A stretch of DNA of 64,000 nucleotides from Flavobacterium rakeshii (GCF_009741375.1 NZ_WOWP01000062.1:178568-242567); one strand, 5' to 3'; positions 45,086 through 54,803 are shown, numbered from the stretch's first letter. Notes: a model not told the origin generated them from the sequence alone. Made by a program: numbers and translations.

Positions 45086-45207
45086 GGATATGGTTTTTAA
45101 TAAAGTGAGCAAATTTAATGAATTGTTTTAATTATTGCTTGTGCTTTACCAAAGTTTAAAAGTTTGCTTTTTTATTATTAACGCTTTAGAAAACAGCAAT
45201 TTCTGTT

Positions 45208-45215
45208 TACTTTTG
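45208..45215 (+). promoter_or_regulatory. Candidate -7 box of the M1 aminopeptidase gene
   Basis: TACTTTTG, 14 bases before the ATG, fits TAnnTTTG; no -33 partner seen. Confidence 0.35.
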
Positions 45216-45229
45216 AAAAAATTGCCGTA

Positions 45230-47143
45230 ATGAAACAAAATATACTTGCCCTTTTGTGTGCTTTTGCGCTTTATACAGCCCATGCGCAGGAGACCGATAT
45301 ACAAACACAGCAGATAGCCGAAGCCGAAATGAAATCGGCCTTTCAGCTTAAGGATCTTACCACTAATCCCAACACTGCTAATTATGATATTACTTACCAC
45401 ATGTTGCAGTTTGAGGTAAATCCTGCTGAGTTTTATATTTCGGGGGTTGTTACTACAAATTATACTGCACTGGAAAATATGACCACCATAACGTTTGATC
45501 TTACCAGTCAGTTAAACGTAACCTCAGTAACAAGTGGGGAAAATAACCTTACGTATACCCAAAGCGGAAACGAACTGGTGATAACACTGGCGCAACAGTT
45601 AAACGAGGGTGAAGAGGGTACGGTGACTGTGACCTATTCGGGAACGCCATCCACACAGGAAGAAGCCTTTAATCTGGGTACGCACAATGGTATACCGGTT
45701 ATGAGTACGCTTTCCGAACCTTATGGAGCGAAAGACTGGTGGCCGTGCAAGCAGGATTTAAATGATAAGATAGACAGTATTGATGTTTATATAACTTCAC
45801 CGCAGGAATACACCAGTGTATCTAACGGGGTAGAGCAGTCACAGGAACTGGACGGCGAAGGCAATAAAACAACCCATTTTAAACATGAATATCCTATTCC
45901 AGCTTACCTTATAGCTATAGCGGTTACCGAATATAGTGTGTATACGCAACAGGCAGGTACAGCTCCTAATACGTTCCCGATAGTAAATTATATTTATCCT
46001 GAAAATTATGAGGCTTCACTGGATCAGCTGGCAGCAACCCTGCCTATAATGGATTTGTATGAAAGCCTTTTTGGCACCTATCCATTTGCTAACGAAAAAT
46101 ACGGGCATGCCCAGTGTAACATTAACGGAGGGATGGAGCATACTACCGTTTCTTTTATGGTGAATTTTAACAGGAATCTTATAGCACACGAACTGGGACA
46201 TCAGTGGTTTGGTGATAAGGTAACCTGTGGTACATGGAGCGATATATGGCTTAACGAAGGATTTGCAACATACCTTTCGGGGTTGGTAATAGAAAACCTT
46301 GACGGTAATCATAACTTTATAAACTGGAAGGCTCAGAGGATTATCAGTATCACCTCAAGTCCGGAAGGAATTGTTTATGTTCCCGAAGCAGAGCTGAATA
46401 GTGTAGGGCGTATTTTTAGTAGCAGGCTTAGTTATAATAAAGGGGCTATGGTGGTGCATATGCTTCGTTATATTATGGGTGATGAAGATTTTTATCAGGG
46501 ACTGCGCAATTACCTTAACGATGAAAACCTGGCTTTTGGATATGCTACTACTCCCGATTTGCAAGCGCATCTTGAAGCGGTATCGGGAATGGATCTTAAC
46601 GGATTTTTTAACGATTGGATATACAGTCAGGGATACCCTATTTATGATGTAACTACTCAGGATATAGGAGGCGGACAGGTACAAATTACCATTAATCAGG
46701 ATCAAACCGGGTCTATGGTTGATTTCTTTGAAATGCCTGTAAAAATAAGATTGCTTAGTGCCGATGGGGAAACATTTGATGTAAAACTGAATCATACCTT
46801 TAGCGGGCAACAGTTTGTGGTAGATGTTCCTTTTACAGTGGCAGGGTTTGAGTTTGATCCGGAGAGGGATATCATTTGTTCTAATAGTGCCAGCCTTGCT
46901 ACTTCTCAGTTTAAACTGTCTCAGGTAAAGCTGTTCCCTAATCCGGTTAAGGATGAGTTGCAGGTTACACTGCCTCAAAATGCCATAGTACAAAAAGCAG
47001 TGTTTTATAATGCTTTAGGACAAAAGGAGTTTGAAACAGGACCGCAAACACAATGGAATGTGTCTCAGTTACCATCGGGTATTCATTTTGTAAGCCTGAT
47101 TACAAACGGGGGTAAAACAACTCTTAAATTCATAAAGGAATAA
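45230..47143 (+). CDS. Secreted M1-family aminopeptidase with type IX secretion C-terminal domain
   Basis: 637 residues. Signal peptide (cleavage after AHAQ). Zinc site HELGH at 320-324 with third ligand Glu343 (HExxH-x18-E) and the substrate motif NGGMEHTT, in which the usual Asn is His. The last ~75 residues form a Por/type A sorting domain (VKLFPNPVKDELQV ... SGIHFVSLITNGGKTTLKFIKE), so the protein crosses the outer membrane by the type IX system. The domain also marks the organism as Bacteroidota. It likely trims peptides outside the cell. Confidence 0.95.
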   Translation: MKQNILALLCAFALYTAHAQETDIQTQQIAEAEMKSAFQLKDLTTNPNTANYDITYHMLQFEVNPAEFYISGVVTTNYTALENMTTITFDLTSQLNVTSVTSGENNLTYTQSGNELVITLAQQLNEGEEGTVTVTYSGTPSTQEEAFNLGTHNGIPVMSTLSEPYGAKDWWPCKQDLNDKIDSIDVYITSPQEYTSVSNGVEQSQELDGEGNKTTHFKHEYPIPAYLIAIAVTEYSVYTQQAGTAPNTFPIVNYIYPENYEASLDQLAATLPIMDLYESLFGTYPFANEKYGHAQCNINGGMEHTTVSFMVNFNRNLIAHELGHQWFGDKVTCGTWSDIWLNEGFATYLSGLVIENLDGNHNFINWKAQRIISITSSPEGIVYVPEAELNSVGRIFSSRLSYNKGAMVVHMLRYIMGDEDFYQGLRNYLNDENLAFGYATTPDLQAHLEAVSGMDLNGFFNDWIYSQGYPIYDVTTQDIGGGQVQITINQDQTGSMVDFFEMPVKIRLLSADGETFDVKLNHTFSGQQFVVDVPFTVAGFEFDPERDIICSNSASLATSQFKLSQVKLFPNPVKDELQVTLPQNAIVQKAVFYNALGQKEFETGPQTQWNVSQLPSGIHFVSLITNGGKTTLKFIKE

Positions 47144-47159
47144 AAAGATGATACATAAC

Positions 47160-47240
47160 TGTCATTTCGAACCGCAATGTAATGGAGGGAGAAATCTCAC
47201 ACAGTTATAACCGGAGATTCTCTCAGTCTTCAAAATGACA
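47160..47240. repeat. Dispersed palindromic intergenic repeat, copy 2
   Basis: Begins TGTCATTTCGA and ends CAAAATGACA; shares ends and the GAGATTCT core with 25189-25258. Inside, GAGAAATCTC is palindromic and GAGATTCTC follows. Confidence 0.6.
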
Positions 47241-47250
47241 AGGAGAGATA

Positions 47251-47277
47251 AAAAAAGAGGCTCAAGGCCTCTTTTTT
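47251..47277. terminator. Bidirectional terminator between the M1 peptidase and aldo/keto reductase genes
   Basis: Eleven-base stem AAAAAAGAGGC / GCCTCTTTTTT with loop TCAAG. It abuts the reductase stop. Confidence 0.85.
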
Positions 47278-48272
47278 TATTTTATCAGTTCAAGCTTGTT
47301 AAGCTCGGTCGTAATAAAGTCTATTTCTTCTTTGGAAAGCTTTACGTTAATCGCTTTTGCATTTTGAACCGACTGTTCTGCATTCCTTGCTCCGGCAAGA
47401 GCAATGGTTATGCCCGGCTGCTCTATAGTCCAGCGAAGTACCAGTTGGGATAATGTTGCGTTTTTATCACTGGCTAACGGTCGAAGTTTGTCTAAAAATT
47501 CGGCAGTACGTTTTAGGTTTTCATCCTTGTAAAAGTAAAGGTTGGCACGGTGGTCACCTTCTTCAAACTTGTGTCCCGGTTGCATTTTTCCGGTTAATAA
47601 TCCACGTTCCAGCGGGCTGTAAGCAATTATGGATTTACCCGACTCTATGGTGTAAGGGATAAGCTCTCTTTCAATGTCGCGTTTTACCATACTGTAAGGC
47701 ACCTGGTCTGATATTATGTTTACATATTTATCGGCTTCCTGTACCTGTGCAGCATTGTAATTGCATACCCCGGCATAACGTACTTTACCTTCTTTAATAA
47801 GCTGTGCTACGGCTTCCATACTTTCCTGAATAGGAGTAGTGCTGTCAGGCCAGTGTATTTGGTACAGGTCAATATAGTCGGTTTTTAATCGTTTAAGGCT
47901 GTCTTCACATTCCTTAATGATACTTTCTTTGCCGGCATATTTATAGATGTCTATATCCTGACCCATATTGTTTTTGCTTTTCATAGCAAAATCGCCTTTT
48001 GCCAAATCCCAGCGCATACCGTATTTTGTAATGATTTCTACCTTATCACGTGAAATGGCCTGAATAGCTTCGGCAACAATCTCTTCACTGTCGCCCTGCC
48101 CATAAATTGGTGCAGTGTCTATAGAGGTTACACCTTCGTTGTATGAAGCCTGAATAGCGTGTATGGCATCCTTACGTTCGGTACCACCCCACATCCATCC
48201 TCCGGCAGCCCATGCTCCAAAGGTTATTGCAGATAGTTTTAAATCAGAATTTCCTATTTTTCTGTATTCCAT
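47277..48272 (-). CDS. Aldo/keto reductase (first of two)
   Basis: 331 residues, TIM barrel. Catalytic tetrad by family pattern: Asp in SIDTAPIYG, Tyr four residues on, Lys in IITKYGMRW and His in YQIHWPDS. C-terminal NADPH site (LAGARNAEQSVQNAKA) present. It begins the downstream end of a minus-strand cluster of redox genes. Substrate unknown; similar proteins act on sugars or small aldehydes. Confidence 0.92.
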   Translation of the reverse strand: MEYRKIGNSDLKLSAITFGAWAAGGWMWGGTERKDAIHAIQASYNEGVTSIDTAPIYGQGDSEEIVAEAIQAISRDKVEIITKYGMRWDLAKGDFAMKSKNNMGQDIDIYKYAGKESIIKECEDSLKRLKTDYIDLYQIHWPDSTTPIQESMEAVAQLIKEGKVRYAGVCNYNAAQVQEADKYVNIISDQVPYSMVKRDIERELIPYTIESGKSIIAYSPLERGLLTGKMQPGHKFEEGDHRANLYFYKDENLKRTAEFLDKLRPLASDKNATLSQLVLRWTIEQPGITIALAGARNAEQSVQNAKAINVKLSKEEIDFITTELNKLELIK

Positions 48273-48322
48273 TTTAGCTGAATGTTTTTAGTTGTTATGT
48301 AAATGAGTAAACCGATAGTGCT

Positions 48323-49528
48323 TTATCGAATAAATAAATCACTTACCGATTTGATGCGGCTTACCATTATGGTAATGATAAACCCAAAGATACCAATTGT
48401 GGCAAAAGATAGTTTAAGTCCCCAGGCTTCGGCGATGTAACCAATAACCGGAGGCCCAAGCATAAAGCCTAAAAAGCTGATACTTGAAACCATTGTAAGG
48501 GCTATACTTGGGGCAATGCCCTCAGTTCGTCCTGCCAGGCTATACACGCTTGGTACTACTGTAGATACCCCAATACCCACAAGCATAAAGGCTAATGCTG
48601 CTGTTACCACATAGGGTAGTAGTACGGCACTGAATAGCCCAAGGGATATAAGGCAACCGCTAACCTGTAATACTTTTTTACGCCCAAACTTTTGTACTAC
48701 CCAGTCGCCCAAAAAGCGTCCGCTTGCCATCATAAGCATAAATGAGGTGTAGCCCAGTACCACGAGTTTTTCGGGGGCTTTAACCACATCTTTAAAATAT
48801 ACGCCACTCCAGTCAAACATTATACCTTCACTCAGCATACAGCAAAACCCTATGATACCCAGCCATAGCAGGGCAGGGTTTAGTTTAGGCAGTCCTTTTT
48901 TCTTTTTCTCTTCGGTTGGTTTGTTTTTAACCCTTACCAGGTATTTATAGTTGGTCGCTATTACAACCAGCAGTATAGCCGAAACTATGGCAAAGTGCAG
49001 TAGCGGACTCAAATTCAAAGCTGTCATGCCAAGGCTTATAACTGCCCCTGTAAACCCGGCAATGCTCCATGCCCCGTGAAAGGACGACATAATAGCGCGT
49101 TTGTACAGGCTTTCGGCATAAATACCCTGAGTGTTTATAGAGATATTAGTAAGGTTACTAAATACCCCAAAAAAGAAAAGTGCCAGTAGTAAATGATCAC
49201 GCTGTGTTGCGAGCCCTAACGTAACAAGGCTTATAACATAAAGGCTAAGCCCTGCAACAGCGGTTTTATGACTGCCGTATTTTGTAGCCAGTGTCCCCGA
49301 AAAGGGCATGATGAACAACTGCCCGAAAGGGATGGCAAAGAGTACCGTACCCAAATCACCTTCGGAAAGGTTCAGCATACTTTTAATATCGGGAATACGG
49401 CTTGCCCATGTGGCAAAACACAATCCCATGGCAAAATAGTATAATGATACGGCCCATCTAACCCTGTTGAGGTAATAGGACTTTACATCACTGTAGTGCT
49501 TTTTGTATTGCAGTACACCTGTTGCCAT
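48323..49528 (-). CDS. MFS transporter, sugar/drug type
   Basis: 401 residues with about 12 membrane helices. The family motif near loop 2-3 (PFSGTLATKYGSHKT) and the repeat in the second half (LGDWVVQKFGRKKVLQ) are present. The first helix follows ASRIPDIKSMLNLSEGDLG, which is typical of the MFS group that includes YbjJ-like carriers. Substrate unknown. It lies between two aldo/keto reductase genes and may move their substrate (inference). Confidence 0.88.
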   Translation of the reverse strand: MATGVLQYKKHYSDVKSYYLNRVRWAVSLYYFAMGLCFATWASRIPDIKSMLNLSEGDLGTVLFAIPFGQLFIMPFSGTLATKYGSHKTAVAGLSLYVISLVTLGLATQRDHLLLALFFFGVFSNLTNISINTQGIYAESLYKRAIMSSFHGAWSIAGFTGAVISLGMTALNLSPLLHFAIVSAILLVVIATNYKYLVRVKNKPTEEKKKKGLPKLNPALLWLGIIGFCCMLSEGIMFDWSGVYFKDVVKAPEKLVVLGYTSFMLMMASGRFLGDWVVQKFGRKKVLQVSGCLISLGLFSAVLLPYVVTAALAFMLVGIGVSTVVPSVYSLAGRTEGIAPSIALTMVSSISFLGFMLGPPVIGYIAEAWGLKLSFATIGIFGFIITIMVSRIKSVSDLFIR

Positions 49529-49671
49529 AGTATTGCGATTTTACTTTAGGTTGTGAATGAATTGTATATAAAGGGAATAGTCTGTTTTTGTAACGGGCTT
49601 TTTTTACAGGTTAAAAGTAAAAACTTACTTTGGTTTTTAATTATACAATTTTATCATAATGTTGTGGCATA

Positions 49672-50625
49672 TTAATGCCATGCACTTTCTTTAGTAAGGA
49701 AGTCTAATTGTTGTTGTGTTATAGCCAAATCAGGAGCTTTGGTAATGCTTTCTAACTGCTTTAGGCTAGTAGCACTAACAATAGGTGCGGTTACCGACGG
49801 GCGGTGTATAAGCCATGCCAGGGCTACGGTTGCCTGTGAGGTATTAAGCTCATTAGCAACCTTGTCCAGAGCGGCTAGTATTTTTTGGCCTCTTGCATCT
49901 AGGTATTTTGCTACTCCGCCACCACGCTGACTTTTACTCAAATCGGCCTCGCTGCGGTATTTTCCGGTAAGGAAACCACTGGCAAGCGAATAATAGTTTA
50001 TTACACCTAGTTGGTGCTCAAGGCATACCTCTTCAAGGCTTTCTTCAAAAACTTCACGTTCATAAAGGTTATAATGTGGCTGAAAGGTTACGTAAGCAGG
50101 TAATTTCTGTTCAAAAGAAATACGCATGGAAGCCTGTAGTCTTTCGGTAGACAGGTTTGATGCTCCAATAAAGCGAACCTTACCTTCTTTTATAAGTTGG
50201 TCATAAGCCTCAAGAGTTTCCTCAATTGGTGTAGTAGGGTCATCCCAATGGGTTTGATAGAGGTCTATATAATCGGTTTGCAGTCTTTTAAGGGAATCTT
50301 CGGCAGCTTTTATAATGTATTTTTTGGAAAGATCCTTTTTACCGCTTCCCATATCGCTGCCTACTTTTGTAGCAATAATAACCTTATCACGGTTATTGTT
50401 TTTTTTAAGCCAGTTGCCTATTATGATTTCCGACTCTCCTCCCTGGTTTCCTTCTGCCCAGCGGGAATATACATCGGCAGTATCTATAAAGTTGAAGCCT
50501 GATCCTACAAAGGCATCAAGTATCTCAAACGACGTTTTTTCATTTATAGTCCATCCAAACACGTTTCCTCCAAATGTTATGGGGTAAACCTGCAGGTCAG
50601 ACTTTCCTAATTGTCTTTTTTGCAT
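49672..50625 (-). CDS. Aldo/keto reductase (second)
   Basis: 317 residues with the same tetrad pattern as the first: Asp/Tyr in FIDTADVYSRW, Lys in IIATKVGSD and His in YQTHWDDP. It is diverged from the other copy (different loops), so this is not a recent duplication. Six bases after the Gfo/Idh/MocA gene, so co-transcribed with it. Confidence 0.92.
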   Translation of the reverse strand: MQKRQLGKSDLQVYPITFGGNVFGWTINEKTSFEILDAFVGSGFNFIDTADVYSRWAEGNQGGESEIIIGNWLKKNNNRDKVIIATKVGSDMGSGKKDLSKKYIIKAAEDSLKRLQTDYIDLYQTHWDDPTTPIEETLEAYDQLIKEGKVRFIGASNLSTERLQASMRISFEQKLPAYVTFQPHYNLYEREVFEESLEEVCLEHQLGVINYYSLASGFLTGKYRSEADLSKSQRGGGVAKYLDARGQKILAALDKVANELNTSQATVALAWLIHRPSVTAPIVSATSLKQLESITKAPDLAITQQQLDFLTKESAWH

Positions 50626-50631
50626 TGTTAT

Positions 50632-51675
50632 TTATTTTAGTTGGATTACTTTTTTCTCTTTGCTGCTTAGTAGGGCAGCATCAATAATTTTCATTACCTG
50701 CAGGGCTTCATCGGCAGTAACCGGTTCGGGTTTGTCTTCGGTAATAGCGTGGTAAAGGGCATCAAACAGTCCGTAGTAATTACCGGGACGTGTAGGGATG
50801 TGCCCGCGGAATACTTCGCCGTTCTTTTCGGTATGCAGTATTCCTGCCTTTTCTTCGGGCTCTATGCCCCAGCCTTCCAGTGTTGGCTTTTGTCCTGTTC
50901 GTAATACATCTTCCTGTATGTCGCCACGGCTTTTTAAGAAAGAACCTTTAGTGCCGTGAACTGCATAAGACGGAACGGCTTCCCTAAAAAAGAATCCGGC
51001 CCTGATTTTTACCCTTTTGTCAGGATAGTATAACAGGATATCTATAAGGTCGTCTACAAGCGAATTGTTTCGGGTTATTCGTATATCGGCAAAAACCGAA
51101 TCAGGATAACCAAAAAGATGTACTGCCTGATCTATAATATGAGGGCCAAGGTCTTTAAGTACACCGGCGCCGGCATTTTGGGTTTCCTTGTGGGCCTTTG
51201 GGCTAAGGTTGGGATTGTATCGGTCAAAACGAAATTCGGCTTCTACAATATCTCCCAGCAGGTTTTCGTCTACCACTTCCTTTACGGTTTTAAAATCACT
51301 GTCCCAGCGACGGTTTTGGTATACGCAAAGTTTAAGTCCTTTTGCTTTTGCCAGGTCGCGAAGTGCTTCGGCTTCGGCAGCGGTTGTAGTAAATGCTTTT
51401 TCTACAAGGGCATGTTTACCTGCTTCCAGTACTTTTTTGGCGTACTCATAATGTGTTTCCACCGGAGTGTTAACCACCACTAAATCGACATCATCCTGCA
51501 AAAGCTCTTCCAGAGAGGTATAGCTTTTTACATTTGGGTAATCCTGTTGTATGAGTTTTTTGCTACGTTCCCATGATCCGGTGAGTTCAAAACGCGGATG
51601 CAGTTCCAAAAAAGGAGCATGGAACACTTTGCCCGACAATCCATAAGACAGTAGAGCAGCTTTTATTTTTTGCAT
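50632..51675 (-). CDS. Gfo/Idh/MocA-family oxidoreductase
   Basis: 347 residues. N-terminal Rossmann domain (ALLSYGLSGKVFHAPFL, then VNTPVETHYEYAKKVLEAGKHALVEKAF with the family Lys). The C-terminal half is the open beta-sheet substrate domain (AGAGVLKDLGPHIIDQAVHLFG). It resembles YdgJ-type sugar or inositol dehydrogenases. Substrate unknown. Coupled to the second aldo/keto reductase gene. Confidence 0.9.
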   Translation of the reverse strand: MQKIKAALLSYGLSGKVFHAPFLELHPRFELTGSWERSKKLIQQDYPNVKSYTSLEELLQDDVDLVVVNTPVETHYEYAKKVLEAGKHALVEKAFTTTAAEAEALRDLAKAKGLKLCVYQNRRWDSDFKTVKEVVDENLLGDIVEAEFRFDRYNPNLSPKAHKETQNAGAGVLKDLGPHIIDQAVHLFGYPDSVFADIRITRNNSLVDDLIDILLYYPDKRVKIRAGFFFREAVPSYAVHGTKGSFLKSRGDIQEDVLRTGQKPTLEGWGIEPEEKAGILHTEKNGEVFRGHIPTRPGNYYGLFDALYHAITEDKPEPVTADEALQVMKIIDAALLSSKEKKVIQLK

Positions 51676-51706
51676 AATAATTATTAATAGATGTTGCTTT
51701 TATATT

Positions 51707-51822
51707 GTTCTTTTGTCTTGAAACAAAAGAACCAAAAATTCAAGGCTACAGCTTCTTAGACTACAAATTGTCTGCTTCATCTAAAAGATTTGAACTCGCT
51801 TTGCTCAAACAGCAAATCTTTT
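51707..51822. repeat. Intergenic stem-loop element between the Gfo/Idh and old yellow enzyme genes
   Basis: In the 246-base gap (51676-51921): stem GTTCTTTTGT / ACAAAAGAAC with a six-base loop (51707-51732), and a second stem AAAAGATTTG / CAAATCTTTT (51783-51822). A third weak pair (ATTCAG/CTGAAT) follows. Spacers of this kind recur in Flavobacterium genomes. No gene seen. Confidence 0.5.
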
Positions 51823-51921
51823 TTAACGATTCAGTATTCAATTTGCTTACGTCACAAAGCTGAATGCCTTGTAGAGTGCGTGAAAAACACTAACGCAAAA
51901 TAAGGAATATTAAATTATAAG

Positions 51922-52998
51922 TTAATCTTCCAGTTGTGCCCTTTCATATTGTTTAGGCCATATAATATCGGCCTTTAGTTCATGTGCAAAGTTAAGCCCA
52001 ATGTTGGGATCCCTAAGCGATTCGCGCGCAAAAAACACCAGGTCGGCCTGTTCTTTATACAGTACTTCTTCTGCCTGATGTGCTTTGGTAATCAGTCCTA
52101 CGGCTCCGGTATGAATACCCGTCTCTTTTTTAATACGTTCGGTTATGGGGACTTGGTAACCCGGTGTTACAGGGATTTTTTGGTGATGTACGGCTCCGCC
52201 CGAAGAGCAGTCTACCACATCAACGCCTTTTTCCTTAAGGATTTTAGCCAGTGTAACCGATTCATCAATATCCCAGCCACCCGGCGCCCAGTCGGTTCCC
52301 GAAATTCTCACAAATAAAGGCAGGTCGTTAGGCCATTCGGTTTTAACAGCTTCCATTATCTCCAGTAGCAGGCGTATGCGGTTTTCAAAGCTTCCGCCAT
52401 ACTCATCGGTTCTGTTATTGCAAAGCGGCGAAAGGAACTGATGGATAAGATAACCGTGTGCGGCGTGTATTTCGAGAACTTTATAGCATGCCTCATGTGC
52501 ACGGCGTGCAGCATCCTTGAAATCCTGAATTACTTTTTTGATGTCCTCTTTCGTCATTTCCTTTGGCGGATGCGGATTGTTGTCGTAATAAGGAATAGCA
52601 CTTGGGGCAAGGGTTTGCCATCCGTTCTCGGCTTCTGTAAGCAGGCGTCTTTCCTGCCATGGAGGGGAGGTACTTGCTTTTCTTCCGGCATGCGCGAGTT
52701 GTATTCCCGGCACGGCATTCTCGGTTAGGATGAACGATGTAATTTCTTTTAATTTTTCGATATGTTCGTCACTCCATATACCTAAATCCTCGGGTGTAAT
52801 ACGTCCTTCGGGTGAAACAGCTGTGGCTTCCTGTATTATAAGTCCTGCACCACCTATGGCGCGGGAACCAAGATGTACAAGATGCCAGTTGTTTGCAAAA
52901 CCGTTATGGGCCGAATACTGGCACATGGGCGAAATTACAATTCGGTTTTTTAGTATAATGCTTTTTATCTGTAGTAACGAAAACAGTTTTGAGGTCAT
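51922..52998 (-). CDS. Old yellow enzyme (NADH:flavin oxidoreductase, YqjM-like)
   Basis: 358 residues, FMN TIM barrel. It has the thermophilic-like (YqjM) class signature: Cys26 in ISPMCQYSA, QLAHAGRKAST, and the His pair with Tyr in EIHAAHGYLIHQFLSPLCNNRTDEYGG. These enzymes reduce activated C=C bonds with NAD(P)H. First gene of the minus-strand redox cluster, separated from the next by 246 bases holding stem-loops. Confidence 0.95.
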   Translation of the reverse strand: MTSKLFSLLQIKSIILKNRIVISPMCQYSAHNGFANNWHLVHLGSRAIGGAGLIIQEATAVSPEGRITPEDLGIWSDEHIEKLKEITSFILTENAVPGIQLAHAGRKASTSPPWQERRLLTEAENGWQTLAPSAIPYYDNNPHPPKEMTKEDIKKVIQDFKDAARRAHEACYKVLEIHAAHGYLIHQFLSPLCNNRTDEYGGSFENRIRLLLEIMEAVKTEWPNDLPLFVRISGTDWAPGGWDIDESVTLAKILKEKGVDVVDCSSGGAVHHQKIPVTPGYQVPITERIKKETGIHTGAVGLITKAHQAEEVLYKEQADLVFFARESLRDPNIGLNFAHELKADIIWPKQYERAQLED

Positions 52999-53181
52999 AG
53001 TAATGCGGTTTTAAAATGAACAAAAAAGGTGTTTTTTGCATTAATCCTGAGGTGTCGGATTTTATATTATCTGTAAAGTTACCTTACAAAAACCGAAGTT
53101 AAAACAGTATTTGGCATTATTAACAAACATTTAAATGGTTTATACAATAAAATTAAATGACCGATAGTAATCAGAAAATGC

Positions 53182-53189
53182 TATTTTTG
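53182..53189 (+). promoter_or_regulatory. Candidate -7 box of rseP
   Basis: TATTTTTG, 31 bases before the ATG; no clear -33 TTTG. Confidence 0.35.
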
Positions 53190-53219
53190 TGCGTTAACAG
53201 AGTTATCTAAAATAAACAA

Positions 53220-54563
53220 ATGGAAGTAGTAATAAAACTCTCTCAGTTCTTATTGAGTTTATCTTTATTAATTGTATTGCACGAGCTAGGGCATTTTATC
53301 CCGGCTAAATTGTTTAAGACCAAAGTTGAAAAGTTTTATCTTTTCTTTGATATAAAATATTCTTTATTCAAAAAGAAAATAGGTGAAACCGTTTACGGTA
53401 TAGGCTGGCTGCCTTTAGGTGGTTATGTGAAAATTGCCGGTATGATAGACGAAAGTATGGACAAGGAGCAGATGGCCGAACCGCCAAAGCCGTGGGAGTT
53501 TCGTTCAAAGCCGGCATGGCAACGTCTTATCATTATGCTTGGAGGTGTAACGGTAAACTTTATTCTTGCCATTATTATATACATAGGTATGGCTTATGTG
53601 TATGGTGAAACTTATATTGCTAACAGCGAGGTGAAAGATGGTGTTGCTGTTGTAAATCCGGTTGCGGAAGATTTAGGTTTTAAAGACGGAGATAAAATAC
53701 TTAAACTTGACGGGAAAGAGGTAGAGAAGTTTAATGATGTTGCTTATGACGTGCTTTTTGCCAAAACTGTTACTATTGAGAGAAACGGTACAGTTCAGGA
53801 TATTAATTTACCTATAGACCTTATTGATAAACTGATGGACGGAGAGAAAGCTCCGTTAGTATCATTAAGATACCCTTTTGTGGTAGCTAAGCTTGATGAT
53901 TCTTCGGTTAATAAGGATGTTTTAAAGAAAGGTGATGTTATTGTCTCTATTAACGGACAGGAAACAAAATATGCAGATGAGGTAATTGCTATTGCAGAAA
54001 GCAATAAAGGAAAAACTTTTGATGCAATTGTTTTTAGAGACGAAAAAGAAGTGCCTGTAAAAATAGGCTTTAATGAAGAAGGCAAGCTTGGTGTTATGAG
54101 AAGTTCTTTAAGCCTTAGTAACCTTGAGAAGTTAGGGTATTACAAAATAAGTCAGGAAAAGTATAGTTTCTTTGAATCTGTTCCTGCCGGCTTGAAAAGA
54201 AGCAAAGATGAGCTTAGTAAATACTTCACCCAGCTTAAGGCTATATTTACGCCAAGCACGGGGGCTTACAAGGGTGTGGGAGGATTTTATGCCATATTTG
54301 ATATTTTTCCTAATACATGGAGTTGGGAAGCGTTTTGGAATATTACCGCATTGTTATCAATTATGCTTGGTGTAATGAATTTATTGCCTATTCCGGCACT
54401 TGATGGTGGGCATGTAATGTTTTTATTATATGAAATGATTACAGGTCGTAAACCCGGTGATAAATTCATGGAATATGCCCAAATCACTGGCTTTGTTATA
54501 CTTATATCGCTAGTTTTACTTGTAAACGGGAATGATATTTTTAAGCTGATAATGGGTAAGTAA
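53220..54563 (+). CDS. rseP: Site-2 zinc metalloprotease RseP
   Basis: 447 residues, inner-membrane intramembrane protease. Zinc motif HELGH at 21-25 in the first membrane helix and the third ligand Asp395 in PALDGGH. The central ~200 residues form one or two PDZ domains (EDLGFKDGDKILKLDGKEV; LKKGDVIVSINGQET). It cuts anti-sigma factors and other transmembrane substrates. dxr, its usual neighbour, is not adjacent here. Followed by the tRNA-Asn gene with its own promoter. Confidence 0.95.
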   Translation: MEVVIKLSQFLLSLSLLIVLHELGHFIPAKLFKTKVEKFYLFFDIKYSLFKKKIGETVYGIGWLPLGGYVKIAGMIDESMDKEQMAEPPKPWEFRSKPAWQRLIIMLGGVTVNFILAIIIYIGMAYVYGETYIANSEVKDGVAVVNPVAEDLGFKDGDKILKLDGKEVEKFNDVAYDVLFAKTVTIERNGTVQDINLPIDLIDKLMDGEKAPLVSLRYPFVVAKLDDSSVNKDVLKKGDVIVSINGQETKYADEVIAIAESNKGKTFDAIVFRDEKEVPVKIGFNEEGKLGVMRSSLSLSNLEKLGYYKISQEKYSFFESVPAGLKRSKDELSKYFTQLKAIFTPSTGAYKGVGGFYAIFDIFPNTWSWEAFWNITALLSIMLGVMNLLPIPALDGGHVMFLLYEMITGRKPGDKFMEYAQITGFVILISLVLLVNGNDIFKLIMGK

Positions 54564-54591
54564 AATTTTTCAAATTTTTTTCATGAATTTG

Positions 54592-54622
54592 TTTGCGAAA
54601 ATTAAAAATGGTTATATATTTG
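54592..54622 (+). promoter_or_regulatory. Bacteroidota-type promoter of tRNA-Asn
   Basis: TTTG at 54592-54595 and TATATTTG at 54615-54622 with 19 bases between, an excellent match to the phylum consensus. Transcription should start near 54629, leaving a leader of about 97 bases before the tRNA. Confidence 0.65.
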
Positions 54623-54725
54623 CACCGCAATAAAGGCAACAATATTAGCAAACACGAGTTCTTAGAAAGATTAAGTAATAGCTGAAGAAATTGAAAATAC
54701 AGCACTACTTTTAGAATATACAGTT

Positions 54726-54799
54726 TCCTCCTTAGCTCAGTTGGTTAGAGCATCTGACTGTTAATCAGAGGGTCCTTGGTTCGAGCCCAAGAGGGGGAG
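54726..54799 (+). tRNA. tRNA-Asn (GTT)
   Basis: 74 bases forming a complete cloverleaf. Acceptor TCCTCCT pairs with AGGGGGA (one G-U). Anticodon stem TCTGA/TCAGA encloses loop CTGTTAA with anticodon GTT. T arm CTTGG-TTCGAGC-CCAAG. Discriminator G; CCA is not encoded. Confidence 0.95.
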
Positions 54800-54803
54800 C
54801 TAC

